DNA of 64,000 nucleotides from F23-D06 sp963603365 (GCA_963603365.1 CAVCMI010000008.1:20299-84298), one strand, 5' to 3'; positions 25,396 to 34,174 are shown, counted from the first letter of the stretch. Translations and numbers: made by a program. The notes: generated by a model from the sequence alone, not told the origin.

Positions 25396-25419
25396 ATTCT
25401 AAAATGATCTTTTATGAGT

Positions 25420-25824
25420 TTATTGTTTTTCTTCTGTTTTTTTCGTTTGCTGACTGCTTTTTTTCATCTCTTCGATCTCCTTAAGCACTTTTTTCCGCGC
25501 TTTTTTCATCCTGCGGAACTCTTTCTCCACCAACGTGCTGTTCCATCGATATACTATCATGTAATGCACGAGGAGAATCAGGAACCATACCACCGTAATG
25601 CAAACCGATGTCTTAAGGATAGCGTCTGCAATGGTCTCGTTGGTCACAATAGCGTTGAAGATTGTAAACCACAAGCACCAAAGCACGAGATTTACGATAA
25701 CAAATACCGTAAGATGGATTTTGAATGACACCCGTCCTACTGCCACGCTTCTCATTTGTTTTTCTTCCTCTGCGGGGATAGGGGGTTCTTCGTTGGTCTG
25801 GTTTTTAACTTTTTCTTCTTCCAT
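25420..25824 (-). CDS. 2TM domain protein
   Basis: A 134-residue membrane protein: acidic N-terminus, then VGRVSFKIHLTVFVIVNL and a second helix ICITVVWFLILLVHYMIVY-like region, ending in a highly charged tail (MKKARKKVLKEIEEM). The two closely spaced helices with a conserved H in the first match the '2TM domain' (PF13239-like) proteins of Bacteroidetes. Function is unknown. It lies between pyrH (21-bp gap) and frr (24-bp gap), an insertion into the usual pyrH-frr pair. Confidence 0.8.
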   Translation of the reverse strand: MEEEKVKNQTNEEPPIPAEEEKQMRSVAVGRVSFKIHLTVFVIVNLVLWCLWFTIFNAIVTNETIADAILKTSVCITVVWFLILLVHYMIVYRWNSTLVEKEFRRMKKARKKVLKEIEEMKKSSQQTKKTEEKQ

Positions 25825-25845
25825 AATAAAAAAACGGGGAATAGG

Positions 25846-26550
25846 TCAGTGAAGCAACGTTCCGATAGGCTCGCCATTGAGCACCTTAAGCAGGTTCCCG
25901 GGGCGGTTGGCATCATAAACATAGACTGGCATATTATTCTCCTTGCAGAGTGTAAATGCAGTCATATCCATAATTTTCAAGTGTTTAGAATACGCTTCGT
26001 CAAATGAGAGGTCGGAATACTTCTTGGCGGCGGGGTCTTTTTCGGGGTCGGCGGTATAGACGCCGTCCACGCGAGTTCCCTTCAGCAGCAAGTCGGCTTT
26101 AATTTCCACCGCTCTCAGGGCTGCGCCGGAATCGGTGGTGAAGAAAGGGTTGCCTGTGCCGCCGCCGAGTATGACAACGTGTCCGTTTTCGAGCAGACGT
26201 ACGGCTTTTCTCCACGAAGTTTTCTCTGCTATGCTTTCGATTCCGACGGCAGAGAGTACTGTCGCCTGCACTTGCAGTTCTTCGAGCACAGCCTGCAGAG
26301 CCATTGCGTTGATGACGGTGGCGAGCATTCCCATTTGGTCGCCTTGCCGACGGTCGAAGCCTTTGCCGGCGCCTTGCACGCCACGGAAAATATTGCCGCC
26401 GCCGATGACCACGCCAACCTGCACGCCCTCCACAACTGCCGATTTTATCTCTGATGCAAAATGACGAACCATTTTGTATTCAATGCCATAGTTGTCATCC
26501 CCCATCAAAGATTCGCCGCTCAGCTTTAAAAGAATACGTCTATACTTCAT
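25846..26550 (-). CDS. pyrH: uridylate kinase
   Basis: Phosphorylates UMP to UDP. The 234-residue length and motifs are standard: RILLKLSGESLMGDDNYGI, VVIGGGNIFRGVQGAGKGFDRRQGDQMGML, VILGGGTGNPFFTTDSGAALRAVE and DGVYTADPEKDP. It heads the pyrH-2TM-frr-gcvH group. Its -7 box at 26567-26574 sits in the tail of the rplI terminator, so the upstream operon ends and this one starts within about 50 bp. Confidence 0.96.
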   Translation of the reverse strand: MKYRRILLKLSGESLMGDDNYGIEYKMVRHFASEIKSAVVEGVQVGVVIGGGNIFRGVQGAGKGFDRRQGDQMGMLATVINAMALQAVLEELQVQATVLSAVGIESIAEKTSWRKAVRLLENGHVVILGGGTGNPFFTTDSGAALRAVEIKADLLLKGTRVDGVYTADPEKDPAAKKYSDLSFDEAYSKHLKIMDMTAFTLCKENNMPVYVYDANRPGNLLKVLNGEPIGTLLH

Positions 26551-26566
26551 AGAAAGAATTTGAGTG

Positions 26567-26574
26567 CAAAAATA
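26567..26574 (-). promoter_or_regulatory. -7 box TATTTTTG for pyrH
   Basis: Consensus box 17 bp before the ATG at 26550, leaving a leader of about 10 nt; it overlaps the T-run of the rplI terminator. Confidence 0.65.
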
Positions 26575-26613
26575 TAAAAAAAAGGCTCTCCCTGTTCCGG
26601 TTGAGCCTTTTGC
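26574..26613 (-). terminator. intrinsic terminator of the rpsF-rpsR-rplI operon
   Basis: Minus-strand AAAAGGCTC pairs with GAGCCTTTT around a ~14-nt loop, followed by a long T run that merges into the pyrH promoter. Confidence 0.8.
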
Positions 26614-26634
26614 TATAAAAAAATAAATAAGTCT

Positions 26635-27093
26635 TTACTCTTGTTCTGCTACGACATTGATATTGAGCATAACCTTGTTGAAGTCCTTGTGAAGGTTCAC
26701 CGTGGCGGTATATTTGCCCAATTCCTTGATACGGTCTTCGTGCAGGATGATTTTACGTCTGTCGATATCGATATCGTGTTGTTCTTTCAGTGCGTTAGCC
26801 ACAGCGATAGCGGTAACGGAACCGAAAATCGTGCCCTTTTCAGAAGCTTTCGTGGCGACTGTAACCTCAAGGCCTTCGATTTTCCCGGCCATGAACTCGG
26901 CCTCTTTTCTGATCTTTTCAGCCTTGTAAGCGCGCTGCTTCAGGGTTTCGGCCAGCATTTTCTTTTTGGCGGGTGTAGCAAGTTCTGCATAGCCCATAGG
27001 AATGAGGTAATTGCGGGCATAGCCGTCCTTAACCTTTACGAGGTCATCGGCATATCCCAGATTGTTTACGTCTTGTTTCAATATAATTTCCAT
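26635..27093 (-). CDS. rplI: 50S ribosomal protein L9
   Basis: 152 residues. The N-terminal rRNA-binding domain reads EIILKQDVNNLGYADDLVKVKDGYARNYLIP, followed by the long connecting helix (about 40-75) and the C-terminal domain with GTIFGSVTAIAVANAL. Last gene of the S6-S18-L9 operon, 14 bp after rpsR. All three genes run leftward from the promoter at 27846-27853. Confidence 0.97.
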   Translation of the reverse strand: MEIILKQDVNNLGYADDLVKVKDGYARNYLIPMGYAELATPAKKKMLAETLKQRAYKAEKIRKEAEFMAGKIEGLEVTVATKASEKGTIFGSVTAIAVANALKEQHDIDIDRRKIILHEDRIKELGKYTATVNLHKDFNKVMLNINVVAEQE

Positions 27094-27107
27094 GTCAATT
27101 CCTCCTG

Positions 27108-27380
27108 TTAGTTAGATTTCAAATTATCGGTCACGAATGGGAGCAATGCCAAGTGGCGAGCTCTTTTGACGGCCTGGGCCACTTTTTTCTGGTATTTCAG
27201 AGAAGTACCCGTAAGGCGTCTTGGCAGTATCTTGCCCTGCTCATTCACAAATTTCTTCAAAAACTCACCGTCTTTATAATCGATGTATTTTATACCGCTT
27301 TTCTTGAAACGGCAATATTTCTTTTTCTTGATGTCCACTGCAACAGGTGCAATGTATTTGATGTCTGATTGCTGTGCCAT
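27108..27380 (-). CDS. rpsR: 30S ribosomal protein S18
   Basis: 90 residues with the family core KKYCRFKKSGIKYIDYKD and LPRRLTGTSLKYQKKVAQAVKRARHLALLPF. S18 forms a heterodimer with S6 on the 30S platform. The single Cys in KYCRF is retained, so this looks like the zinc-independent C-minus type. It starts 2 bp after the rpsF stop, indicating coupled translation. Confidence 0.97.
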   Translation of the reverse strand: MAQQSDIKYIAPVAVDIKKKKYCRFKKSGIKYIDYKDGEFLKKFVNEQGKILPRRLTGTSLKYQKKVAQAVKRARHLALLPFVTDNLKSN

Positions 27381-27382
27381 AA

Positions 27383-27796
27383 TTATTCTGCTTGTTCAGT
27401 TTTGTTAGACTCGTTGTTAACTTCTGGCTGTTCTACAGCGGCCGTCTCTTTCTCGGCGGCTTTCTGGCTTCTGTTTGCACGTCTCTTCTCGGCGTATGCG
27501 ATGGCGTATTTGTCCATGCTGACCGTCAGGAAGCGCATGATGCGTTCGTCGCGGCGGTATTGAAGTTCAAGGTCTGCAATAACGCTTGGCTCTGCCTTGA
27601 ACTCGAACAGGTGATAGAAGCCTGACGATTTTTTCTGAATAGGATACTCCAACTTGCGGAGTCCCCAATTCTCCTGATGAACGATTTCTGCACCTTTGTC
27701 GGTGAGAATCTTTTCAAATTTCTGTACCGTTTCCTTCATCTGATCTTCAGACAAAACGGGTGTCATAATGAAAACGGTTTCGTACTGATTTACCAT
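27383..27796 (-). CDS. rpsF: 30S ribosomal protein S6
   Basis: 137 residues: MVNQYETVFIMTPVLSEDQM at the start, ENWGLRKLEYPIQKKSSGFYHLFEF and LQYRRDERIMRFLTVSMDKYAIAYAEKRR, followed by an Ala/Glu/Asn-rich tail of about 30 residues, longer than in E. coli. First gene of the S6-S18-L9 operon. The leader is about 42 nt and AT-rich; I saw no S6:S18 leader motif in it. Confidence 0.96.
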   Translation of the reverse strand: MVNQYETVFIMTPVLSEDQMKETVQKFEKILTDKGAEIVHQENWGLRKLEYPIQKKSSGFYHLFEFKAEPSVIADLELQYRRDERIMRFLTVSMDKYAIAYAEKRRANRSQKAAEKETAAVEQPEVNNESNKTEQAE

Positions 27797-27845
27797 AATT
27801 TAAACTTGTAAATTGTTATGATTTTTGTTTTAAAAAATTGAGGTG

Positions 27846-27853
27846 CAAAAATA
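27846..27853 (-). promoter_or_regulatory. -7 box TATTTTTG for rpsF-rpsR-rplI
   Basis: Consensus box about 50 bp before the rpsF ATG at 27796. Confidence 0.65.
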
Positions 27854-27888
27854 CACTTTTTCTCCAATCATCCGTCCCCATGCAAAAT

Positions 27889-28914
27889 TTACTTGTCCAC
27901 CTCTTTCAGTCTGTCGCGGTTACGCAGGATGTCGATGGCCAAATAGATGGCATTGCGCATGGACTGTCCGTCGGCGGTGTTCTTTCCGGCGATGTCGTAA
28001 GCGGTGCCATGAGCCGGCGAAGTGCGCACCACCGGCAGTCCGGCAGTGAAGTTTACGCCATCTTTCGCAATCATCTTGAACGGTATCATTCCTTGGTCGT
28101 GATACATTGCCAGCACGCCGTCAAACTTCGTGTACTTGCCGGAAGAAAAGAAGCCGTCGGCCGGGAACGGTCCGAACACATTGACCTTGTTGCCGAAAGC
28201 CTCCGCAATGGCCGGGCGTATGATTTCGTCCTCTTCATTGCCAAGCAGACCGTCGTCGCCGGCATGGGGGTTGAGCGAAAGCACCGCTATCGTCGGGTTC
28301 GTCAAGGCAAAGTCCTGCAACAACGATGTCCTCATAATGTCAATCTTCTGCAAAACCAAATCCTTGGTCAGCGCCGAAGACACCTCGCTGACGGGCAGGT
28401 GGTTCGTCACAAAACCTACACGGAGCTGTTCGGAAACCATCATCATCATCGACTTGTTCTTTCCGCCGAAATAATATTCGAAAAACTCTGTCTGTCCATG
28501 AAACTTGAACTTGTCAGATTGTATGTTCTTTTTGTTGACGGGTGCCGTTACAATGGCATCTATCTGCTTGTTTTTCAAATCTTTTCCAGCCACATACAAA
28601 GCTCTTTCCGCCAACTGTCCTGCAATCTTGGTTGAAGTGCCGAGTTCTATCTTCACCTCTTCGTCGAGCAGGTTCAGCAGATTAGGGCGTTTCATCGACA
28701 TTTGACCCAAGTTCTTGATAAATTGGAACGAGAACTCCGGCAAGTCCATATACTTTTTGTGGTATGACGCGGCTTTAGCCAAACCATAGACCACGGGGGT
28801 GCACAATTCCATCATAGAATTGTCTGCCAGCGCCTTGATAATGACCTCGTATCCGATTCCGTTGAGGTCGCCGTGCGTAATTCCTATTTTGTAAAATGAC
28901 TGATTGTCTGCCAT
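27889..28914 (-). CDS. pdxA: 4-hydroxythreonine-4-phosphate dehydrogenase
   Basis: Step of the DXP-dependent pyridoxal phosphate pathway. 341 residues with the PdxA landmarks GITHGDLNGIGYEVI, APVNKKNIQ, FHGQTEFFEYYF, AVLSLNPHAGDDGLLG (metal His), GPFPADGFF and YHDQGMIPFKMI. It starts 15 bp after infB, so it is probably the last gene of the nusA-infB-pdxA transcript, an arrangement tying cofactor synthesis to the translation operon. pdxJ is not visible here. Confidence 0.93.
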   Translation of the reverse strand: MADNQSFYKIGITHGDLNGIGYEVIIKALADNSMMELCTPVVYGLAKAASYHKKYMDLPEFSFQFIKNLGQMSMKRPNLLNLLDEEVKIELGTSTKIAGQLAERALYVAGKDLKNKQIDAIVTAPVNKKNIQSDKFKFHGQTEFFEYYFGGKNKSMMMMVSEQLRVGFVTNHLPVSEVSSALTKDLVLQKIDIMRTSLLQDFALTNPTIAVLSLNPHAGDDGLLGNEEDEIIRPAIAEAFGNKVNVFGPFPADGFFSSGKYTKFDGVLAMYHDQGMIPFKMIAKDGVNFTAGLPVVRTSPAHGTAYDIAGKNTADGQSMRNAIYLAIDILRNRDRLKEVDK

Positions 28915-28929
28915 GCTTTAATAATCCTG

Positions 28930-31893
28930 TTATTTGTTTGCGTTATAGGCGACTTCGTACTCTTCGAAGCCTTCAATGATGTCGCCCACTTTAATATCGT
29001 TGCATCCGTCGATGTTCAGGCCGCAATCCTGCCCTGCCACCACCTCCTTGACATCGTCTTTGAAGCGGCGCAGCGACCCGAGTTTGCCGGTATAGATAAC
29101 GATACCGTCGCGTATAAGCCTGATGCGTCCTGATCGTTGCAATTTGCCGTCGAGCACCATACAGCCGGCGATGTTGCCCACCTTGGAAATATGGAACACT
29201 TCGCGGACTTCGATGTTGCAGACCACCTTTTCGCGTATTTCGGGAGAGTGCATGCCGGCGATAGCATCCTTGATTTCGTTGATAGCGGTATAGATAATGG
29301 AATAGGTTCTGATGTCTATCTGCTCTGCCTCTGCCATCTTGCGGGCGTTGGCGGACGGGCGCACCTGGAATGCCACAATGAGGGCATTGGAGGCGGCGGC
29401 GAGCATAACGTCCGTTTCGGTCACCATACCGACTGACTTATGGATGACGTTGACCTGCACCTGTTCCGTGGACAGTTTAAGCAGCGAGTCGGCCAGGGCC
29501 TCGACAGACCCGTCGACATCGCCCTTGACGATGATGTTGAGTTCTTTGAAGTCGCCGATAGCGATTCTGCGGCCGATTTCTTCCAACGTAATATGCTTCT
29601 GTGTCCGGAGTCCCATCTCGCGAGTGAGGCGGAACCTCTTCGTCGCAACGGTGCGGGCTTCTTGCTCCGTATCACACACTTTGAACGTGTCTCCGGCCTG
29701 CGGTGCGCCGTTCAGACCCAACAGAAGCACCGGTGTGGCGGGTCCTGCCGACTTGACAGGCTGGTTGCGCTCATTGAACATAGCCTTCACCTTTCCGTAG
29801 TAATTGCCGGCCAGGATAGCGTCACCAATGCGGAGCGTGCCGTTTTGCACCAGCACTTTGGCTTCGTAGCCGCGTCCCTTGTCGAGCAGCGACTCGATGA
29901 CGGCGCCCGTGCCGTTGCGGTTCGGATTCGCCCTCAAGTTCAGCATTTCAGCCTCCAGCAGCACCTTCTCAAGCAAATCCTTGACATGGTCGCCGTGTTT
30001 GGCGTCAATCTCCTGACATTGGTATTTTCCGCCCCAGTCCTCCACCAGAATGTTCATATTGGCAAGTTCCTCCTTGATCTTCTCCGGATTGGCATTAGGC
30101 TTGTCTATCTTTGTAATGGCAAACACCATCGGCACACCGGCTGCCTGTGCGTGGTTGATGGCTTCCACCGTTTGAGGCATAACAGCATCGTCTGCGGCGA
30201 TGACTATGATACAGAGGTCTGTGATTTTGGCGCCGCGGGCACGCATTGCCGTAAAGGCCTCGTGTCCGGGCGTATCCAGGAACGTGATCTTCCTGCCGTC
30301 TGAAAGTTGTACCAAATAGGCTCCGATGTGCTGCGTAATGCCGCCGGCCTCTCCCGCAATCACATTCGTTTTGCGGATATAGTCAAGGAGCGAAGTCTTG
30401 CCGTGGTCCACGTGTCCCATAACGGTAATTATCGGGTGACGCGGTTCGAGGTCTTCTTCATTGTCTGTGTCCGTCTGCGCGTCCTCCACGTCGGCACCGA
30501 TAAATTCGACTTGGAAACCAAACTCTTCGGCAAGCAGCGTTATCGTCTCGGCATCAAGCCGCTGGTTTATGGAAACGAAGAGTCCGATGCTCAAGCAGGT
30601 GGAGATAATCTCGTTCACCTCCTTGTTCATCAGCGTTGCCAATTCGTTTGCAGTCAGGAACTCCGTCACTTTGAGCACTTTCTGGCTCTCTATGGCTTGC
30701 TGTTCCTGTTCCTCCATACGTTCGTGTATCAGCTGCCGTTTCTCTTTTCTTCTTTTCGAGGACTTGGTCTTTCCCGCCGGTTCCAGCCGTTGTTTTGTTT
30801 CCTTTATTCGGCGTTGGATATCTTCGGGAGAAATTTCCGTCTTTTCCGGTTCGCTCTTTTTCTTGTTGTCATCACGGCCGGCATTGTTTCCCGTCTTTGC
30901 GCCCGGGCTCTGTTTCAGGATGCGCTTCCGTTTCTTCTTTTTCTTGTCGTCATTGCTGCCGTGTCCATTGTCCTGTTTCTTCGAGGGGTCTTTCGTCTTT
31001 TCTACAGGCAGTTCGATTTTGCCCATAATCTTAGGGCCTTGGATTTTCTCCACACGCGTTTCGATGAACTCGACTTCCCGGTCTGCCCGTCCCAACGGAC
31101 TGGCAACAGGCTTCGGCGCAGATGCGGGGGCGGTTGCCGGTTTTGGACCGACGGGGTTCTCTCCGGCTTTTTCTTCTGTTGCCTTTGGACCCGTCTCTTT
31201 CTTCTTCTTGTTCAAAGCAGAAAGGTCAATCGTATCAATGACCTTAGGCTGTTCCAGTACAGGAACGACTGTCTCAATCTGTTGAGGCCCTTTAATATCC
31301 TCTGCAGGTTTCGATATCTCTGGCGTTGCAGTCTCGGGTTCCGCTGGGTGTTCTGCCGGCTTAGATTCTTCTGCAGGGGCTGGGATTTCTGCCGCCACAG
31401 GAGGTTCCGGAGCAGGAGCAGGTTCCTCTTTTTCGGGCATCTCTTTCGGAGCGGCATCCTTTTTAGGCTTTTTCTTGGCATCCAGGTCTTGCAGATCTAT
31501 CTTCCCAAGCACTTTAGGAGTCGGTATTTCCGTATCAATATGTTGTGGAGGATTGATAATAGAAGTGTTCTTGATGATGAGGTTCTCCTCAACAGGCTCG
31601 TCGCGCTCCTCTTTCTCCTTAACAGGGGCGTTTTTCTCCTTGGCTTTGTTTTCGGACTTCGACTTGGCCACAAACGTTCCGATCTCAATCTTGTCGGCTT
31701 CCGACTTGATATGTTTCTCCTTGCCATACTCACGGAGAAGCAGATCGTACATCTCCTCTGTCAGTTTGGTATTCCTGTCCTCTTTGATTTCAATGTTTTT
31801 CTTCTTGAACAGGGCAACAATCGTTTCGACGGAGACATTGAACTCACTGGCGGCCTTGCCTAAACGTGGTATTTTTCTTTTTTCCTCTGACAT
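28930..31893 (-). CDS. infB: translation initiation factor IF-2
   Basis: GTPase that brings initiator tRNA to the 30S subunit. 987 residues. The first ~50 residues are the IF2_N fold (RLGKAASEFNVSVETIVALFKKKN). A low-complexity region rich in Pro, Glu, Ala and Lys follows to about residue 370, then a second IF2_N domain. The G domain starts near residue 490: GHVDHGKTS, DTPGHEAF and TKIDKPNANP are intact. The C-terminal fMet-tRNA-binding domains follow (EVREVFHISKVGNIAGC). Co-transcribed with nusA (59-bp gap) and pdxA. Confidence 0.97.
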   Translation of the reverse strand: MSEEKRKIPRLGKAASEFNVSVETIVALFKKKNIEIKEDRNTKLTEEMYDLLLREYGKEKHIKSEADKIEIGTFVAKSKSENKAKEKNAPVKEKEERDEPVEENLIIKNTSIINPPQHIDTEIPTPKVLGKIDLQDLDAKKKPKKDAAPKEMPEKEEPAPAPEPPVAAEIPAPAEESKPAEHPAEPETATPEISKPAEDIKGPQQIETVVPVLEQPKVIDTIDLSALNKKKKETGPKATEEKAGENPVGPKPATAPASAPKPVASPLGRADREVEFIETRVEKIQGPKIMGKIELPVEKTKDPSKKQDNGHGSNDDKKKKKRKRILKQSPGAKTGNNAGRDDNKKKSEPEKTEISPEDIQRRIKETKQRLEPAGKTKSSKRRKEKRQLIHERMEEQEQQAIESQKVLKVTEFLTANELATLMNKEVNEIISTCLSIGLFVSINQRLDAETITLLAEEFGFQVEFIGADVEDAQTDTDNEEDLEPRHPIITVMGHVDHGKTSLLDYIRKTNVIAGEAGGITQHIGAYLVQLSDGRKITFLDTPGHEAFTAMRARGAKITDLCIIVIAADDAVMPQTVEAINHAQAAGVPMVFAITKIDKPNANPEKIKEELANMNILVEDWGGKYQCQEIDAKHGDHVKDLLEKVLLEAEMLNLRANPNRNGTGAVIESLLDKGRGYEAKVLVQNGTLRIGDAILAGNYYGKVKAMFNERNQPVKSAGPATPVLLLGLNGAPQAGDTFKVCDTEQEARTVATKRFRLTREMGLRTQKHITLEEIGRRIAIGDFKELNIIVKGDVDGSVEALADSLLKLSTEQVQVNVIHKSVGMVTETDVMLAAASNALIVAFQVRPSANARKMAEAEQIDIRTYSIIYTAINEIKDAIAGMHSPEIREKVVCNIEVREVFHISKVGNIAGCMVLDGKLQRSGRIRLIRDGIVIYTGKLGSLRRFKDDVKEVVAGQDCGLNIDGCNDIKVGDIIEGFEEYEVAYNANK

Positions 31894-31952
31894 ATTGATT
31901 TTTAAAAGCTTGCAAATGTTTACGTTGACAATTGGACCTTTCTTGGAACTGG

Positions 31953-33200
31953 TTATTCGGCAATGTCCAGTTCTTCCTTGACGGCTGCAATCATAGCATC
32001 TACGGTCTCTTCTTCGAGGTCGGTGCGTTTGATCAGTTCGTTGCGGTCAATGGCCAACACGCTCTTGGCGGTATCGCAGCCGATACCGACGAAGGCATCG
32101 ATCACCCACTGGTCAAACACATCCGAAAATTCGGTCAACGGCACATCCTCTTCTTGTGCGACATCGTCTCTGAACACGTCAATCTCGTAGCCTGAAAGCT
32201 TGGATGCCAACTTGATGTTGTAGCCGCCCTTTCCGATGGCAAGGGAGACTTGGTCGGATTTCATATACACGTTGGCGGTTTTGTTTTCCTCGTCGAGTTC
32301 GATAGAAGAGATCTTGGCGGGGCTCAGCGACCTGGAAATGAGCAGTTCGTTGTTGGAAGTATAGTTAATGATATCGATATTCTCGTTTCTGAGTTCGCGC
32401 ACGATGCTATGGATACGGCTTCCCTTCATGCCGACGCATGCGCCCACGGGGTCGATGCGGTCGTCAAAAGACTCCACCAGCACCTTAGCGCGCTCACCCG
32501 GGGCACGCACCACGTTTTTGATGGTAATGAGACCGTCATAGATTTCCGGAATCTCGCTTTCCATCAAGCGTTCCAGAAAAACCGGGGAGGTTCTGGAGAT
32601 GATGATGCGCGGTGAAGAAGACTGCACCTCCACACGTGCGACAACGGCCGTCAGCGTGTCGCCCTTTTTGTATTTGTCGGCAGGTATCTGCTCTGACTTC
32701 GGAAGAACGAGTTCCACATGGTCTTCATCGTAAACCAGGATTTCCTTGCGCCAAACCTGGTTTACCTCTCCGCTGACCAACTCGCCTATACGGTGTTCAT
32801 ATTTCTTGTAAATCACATCCTTCTCATATTCCATGATCTTGGAACTCAGATTCTGGCGCAGGGCCAGGATCTCGCGCCGCGCAAAGTCTGACAACTTGAT
32901 CTTCTTGACGAGTTCCTCACCGATTTCGAAGTCCGGTTCAACTTTGATGGCATCGGAAAGCGCAATCTGATTCCCTTCGTCCTCAACCTCTCCGTCCTCA
33001 ACAATCTCAAGCGTGTGCTGAATCTCCAGATCTCCGCGGTCAACGTTCACGATGATGTCAAATTTGGCATCCGGGCCGTATTTCTTGAGCAGAGCAGATC
33101 GGAACACGTCTTCCAGTATGTGCATCAGCGTCTCACGGTCTATGCTCTTGGATTCTTTGAATTCCGCAAAGGTGTCGATAAGATTTACATGTTCTTCCAT
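31953..33200 (-). CDS. nusA: transcription termination/antitermination factor NusA
   Basis: 415 residues: N-terminal RNA polymerase-binding domain (LMHILEDVFRSALLKKYGPDAKFDIIVN), S1 domain (ELVSGEVNQVWRKEILVY), KH1 (RVEVQSSSPRIIISRTSPVFLERL) and KH2 with GACVGMKGSRIHSIVRELRNENIDII, followed by AIGKGGYNIKLASKLSGYEI. It ends in a short acidic tail and lacks the gamma-proteobacterial AR repeats. rimP, the usual gene upstream, is absent: upstream are a terminator and tRNA-Gln. No clear -7 box is visible in the ~58 bp before the start. Confidence 0.96.
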   Translation of the reverse strand: MEEHVNLIDTFAEFKESKSIDRETLMHILEDVFRSALLKKYGPDAKFDIIVNVDRGDLEIQHTLEIVEDGEVEDEGNQIALSDAIKVEPDFEIGEELVKKIKLSDFARREILALRQNLSSKIMEYEKDVIYKKYEHRIGELVSGEVNQVWRKEILVYDEDHVELVLPKSEQIPADKYKKGDTLTAVVARVEVQSSSPRIIISRTSPVFLERLMESEIPEIYDGLITIKNVVRAPGERAKVLVESFDDRIDPVGACVGMKGSRIHSIVRELRNENIDIINYTSNNELLISRSLSPAKISSIELDEENKTANVYMKSDQVSLAIGKGGYNIKLASKLSGYEIDVFRDDVAQEEDVPLTEFSDVFDQWVIDAFVGIGCDTAKSVLAIDRNELIKRTDLEEETVDAMIAAVKEELDIAE

Positions 33201-33257
33201 TTTTATCCGTTTAATGTTATTGTGTCTTTTTTATTACCTTTATTATCAATCATTTAT

Positions 33258-33289
33258 GAAAAAACTCCCACCTTACCGGGTGAGAGTTC
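33258..33289 (-). terminator. intrinsic terminator between tRNA-Gln and nusA
   Basis: Minus-strand ACTCTCACC pairs with GGTGGGAGT (one G-T pair) around a 6-nt loop and is followed by TTTTTT. It lies 5 nt after the tRNA and ~58 nt before the nusA start. Confidence 0.85.
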
Positions 33290-33294
33290 GTTCG

Positions 33295-33365
33295 TTGAGC
33301 TAGCAGGATTCGAACCTACACAGACAGTACCAAAAACTGTAGTGCTACCGTTACACCATAGCTCA
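33295..33365 (-). tRNA. tRNA-Gln (anticodon UUG)
   Basis: The minus strand folds as a tRNA: acceptor TGAGCTA/TAGCTCA plus discriminator A, D-arm GTG..CAC with GG in the loop, anticodon stem ACAGT/ACTGT around the 7-nt loop TTTTGGT (anticodon TTG), and T-arm with GTTCGAATC. CCA is not encoded. -7 box at 33391-33398. Confidence 0.95.
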
Positions 33366-33390
33366 ATAGCCTTGGTAGTTTTTGAGGCTG

Positions 33391-33398
33391 CAAAACTA
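33391..33398 (-). promoter_or_regulatory. -7 box TAGTTTTG for tRNA-Gln
   Basis: Consensus box about 26 bp upstream of the tRNA 5' end. Confidence 0.6.
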
Positions 33399-33521
33399 CA
33401 CTTTTTTTCAATCGGCGGCATTTGCCTGAAAAAATATTTTCACAACGACGAAAAAAATGGCTTTCACCGCCTCTGCTGTTTGCGCACGGCCCTTCCTGTC
33501 AATAAAACTTTAACAGTCAAT

Positions 33522-33941
33522 TCACAGGTCGCTGCCCGTTATCGTCATCTTATACTCTGCCACATTCTTGGAAACAGCACAATACGTCCAGCGTTCCGGC
33601 CGCCATAATTCCTTGTCTATTTGTTGGCCGTCAACGTAAAGATCGAAAACCAGAGCCCCAAACTGAAAGCTGAAATCCGATTGTATGCAATCAGCAACAC
33701 TTGGGGATTCAAATGCAAAAGTCTTAACCCTCATCTCTTGATTCGGATTCAGGACAAGCCGGTCGGGATTTGGATACGCCGAAATCGTATATGGCAGGCT
33801 GTCTTTGAACTCCAATGTCAAGGTTTTGTCCGTTTCGTTTTTGACTATAAAATGGTAGAGAGAGATGGGTTCTGGTCTCCTATCGCATGAAACAAAAAGA
33901 AGTGCAAATACCCCTACAATCAAAAAATGTTTCCTTTTCAT
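33522..33941 (-). CDS. hypothetical lipoprotein
   Basis: 139 residues with a lipoprotein signal (HFLIVGVFALLFVSC). The mature part looks beta-rich: LYHFIVKNETDKTLTLEF, then SAYPNPDRLVLNPNQEMRVKTF and LVFDLYVDGQQI, reminiscent of a small immunoglobulin-like domain. No catalytic motif and no family that I recognise. A tiny lipoprotein gene starts 150 bp upstream on the same strand and both probably share the promoter at 34125-34132. The mature start resembles the frameshifted lipoproteins at 36.6 and 38.9 kb only in being a short surface lipoprotein; I see no clear homology. Confidence 0.65.
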   Translation of the reverse strand: MKRKHFLIVGVFALLFVSCDRRPEPISLYHFIVKNETDKTLTLEFKDSLPYTISAYPNPDRLVLNPNQEMRVKTFAFESPSVADCIQSDFSFQFGALVFDLYVDGQQIDKELWRPERWTYCAVSKNVAEYKMTITGSDL

Positions 33942-33977
33942 ATTGATAAATTATTTATTAATTATAAATCTGTCTGA

Positions 33978-34091
33978 TTACCACTTTGTCATTGTTTGAA
34001 ATCTGAGACCCACCCGAAAATTAGCAACGTCTTTATTACAAGAACACAGCACTATTGCTGTCAAAACTGCGATGGAAAAACTTTTTTTCAT
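33978..34091 (-). CDS. 37-residue putative lipoprotein
   Basis: A short open frame starting at ATG 34091: MKKSFSIAVLTAIVLCSC is a convincing lipoprotein signal, followed by only 19 mature residues that include NFRVGLRF. A consensus -7 box lies 34 bp upstream and a lipoprotein gene follows 36 bp downstream on the same strand. It may be a genuine small lipoprotein or the remnant of a longer one cut by a stop codon. Confidence 0.5.
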   Translation of the reverse strand: MKKSFSIAVLTAIVLCSCNKDVANFRVGLRFQTMTKW

Positions 34092-34124
34092 TGTATTTTG
34101 AATTAATGTTTGATATATTGTTGG

Positions 34125-34132
34125 CAAAGGTA
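34125..34132 (-). promoter_or_regulatory. -7 box TACCTTTG for the small lipoprotein genes
   Basis: Consensus box 34 bp upstream of ATG 34091. Confidence 0.6.
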
Positions 34133-34174
34133 GCAATTATTTTTTTGCTATCTCCATTTTTTGGTTTTTTTAAC

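Noticed and set aside
30307..31863. Long open frame (518 codons) on the plus strand opposite infB
   Set aside because: It mirrors the codon structure of the infB low-complexity region and translates to a Phe/Leu/Arg-rich, non-protein-like sequence; infB is certain.
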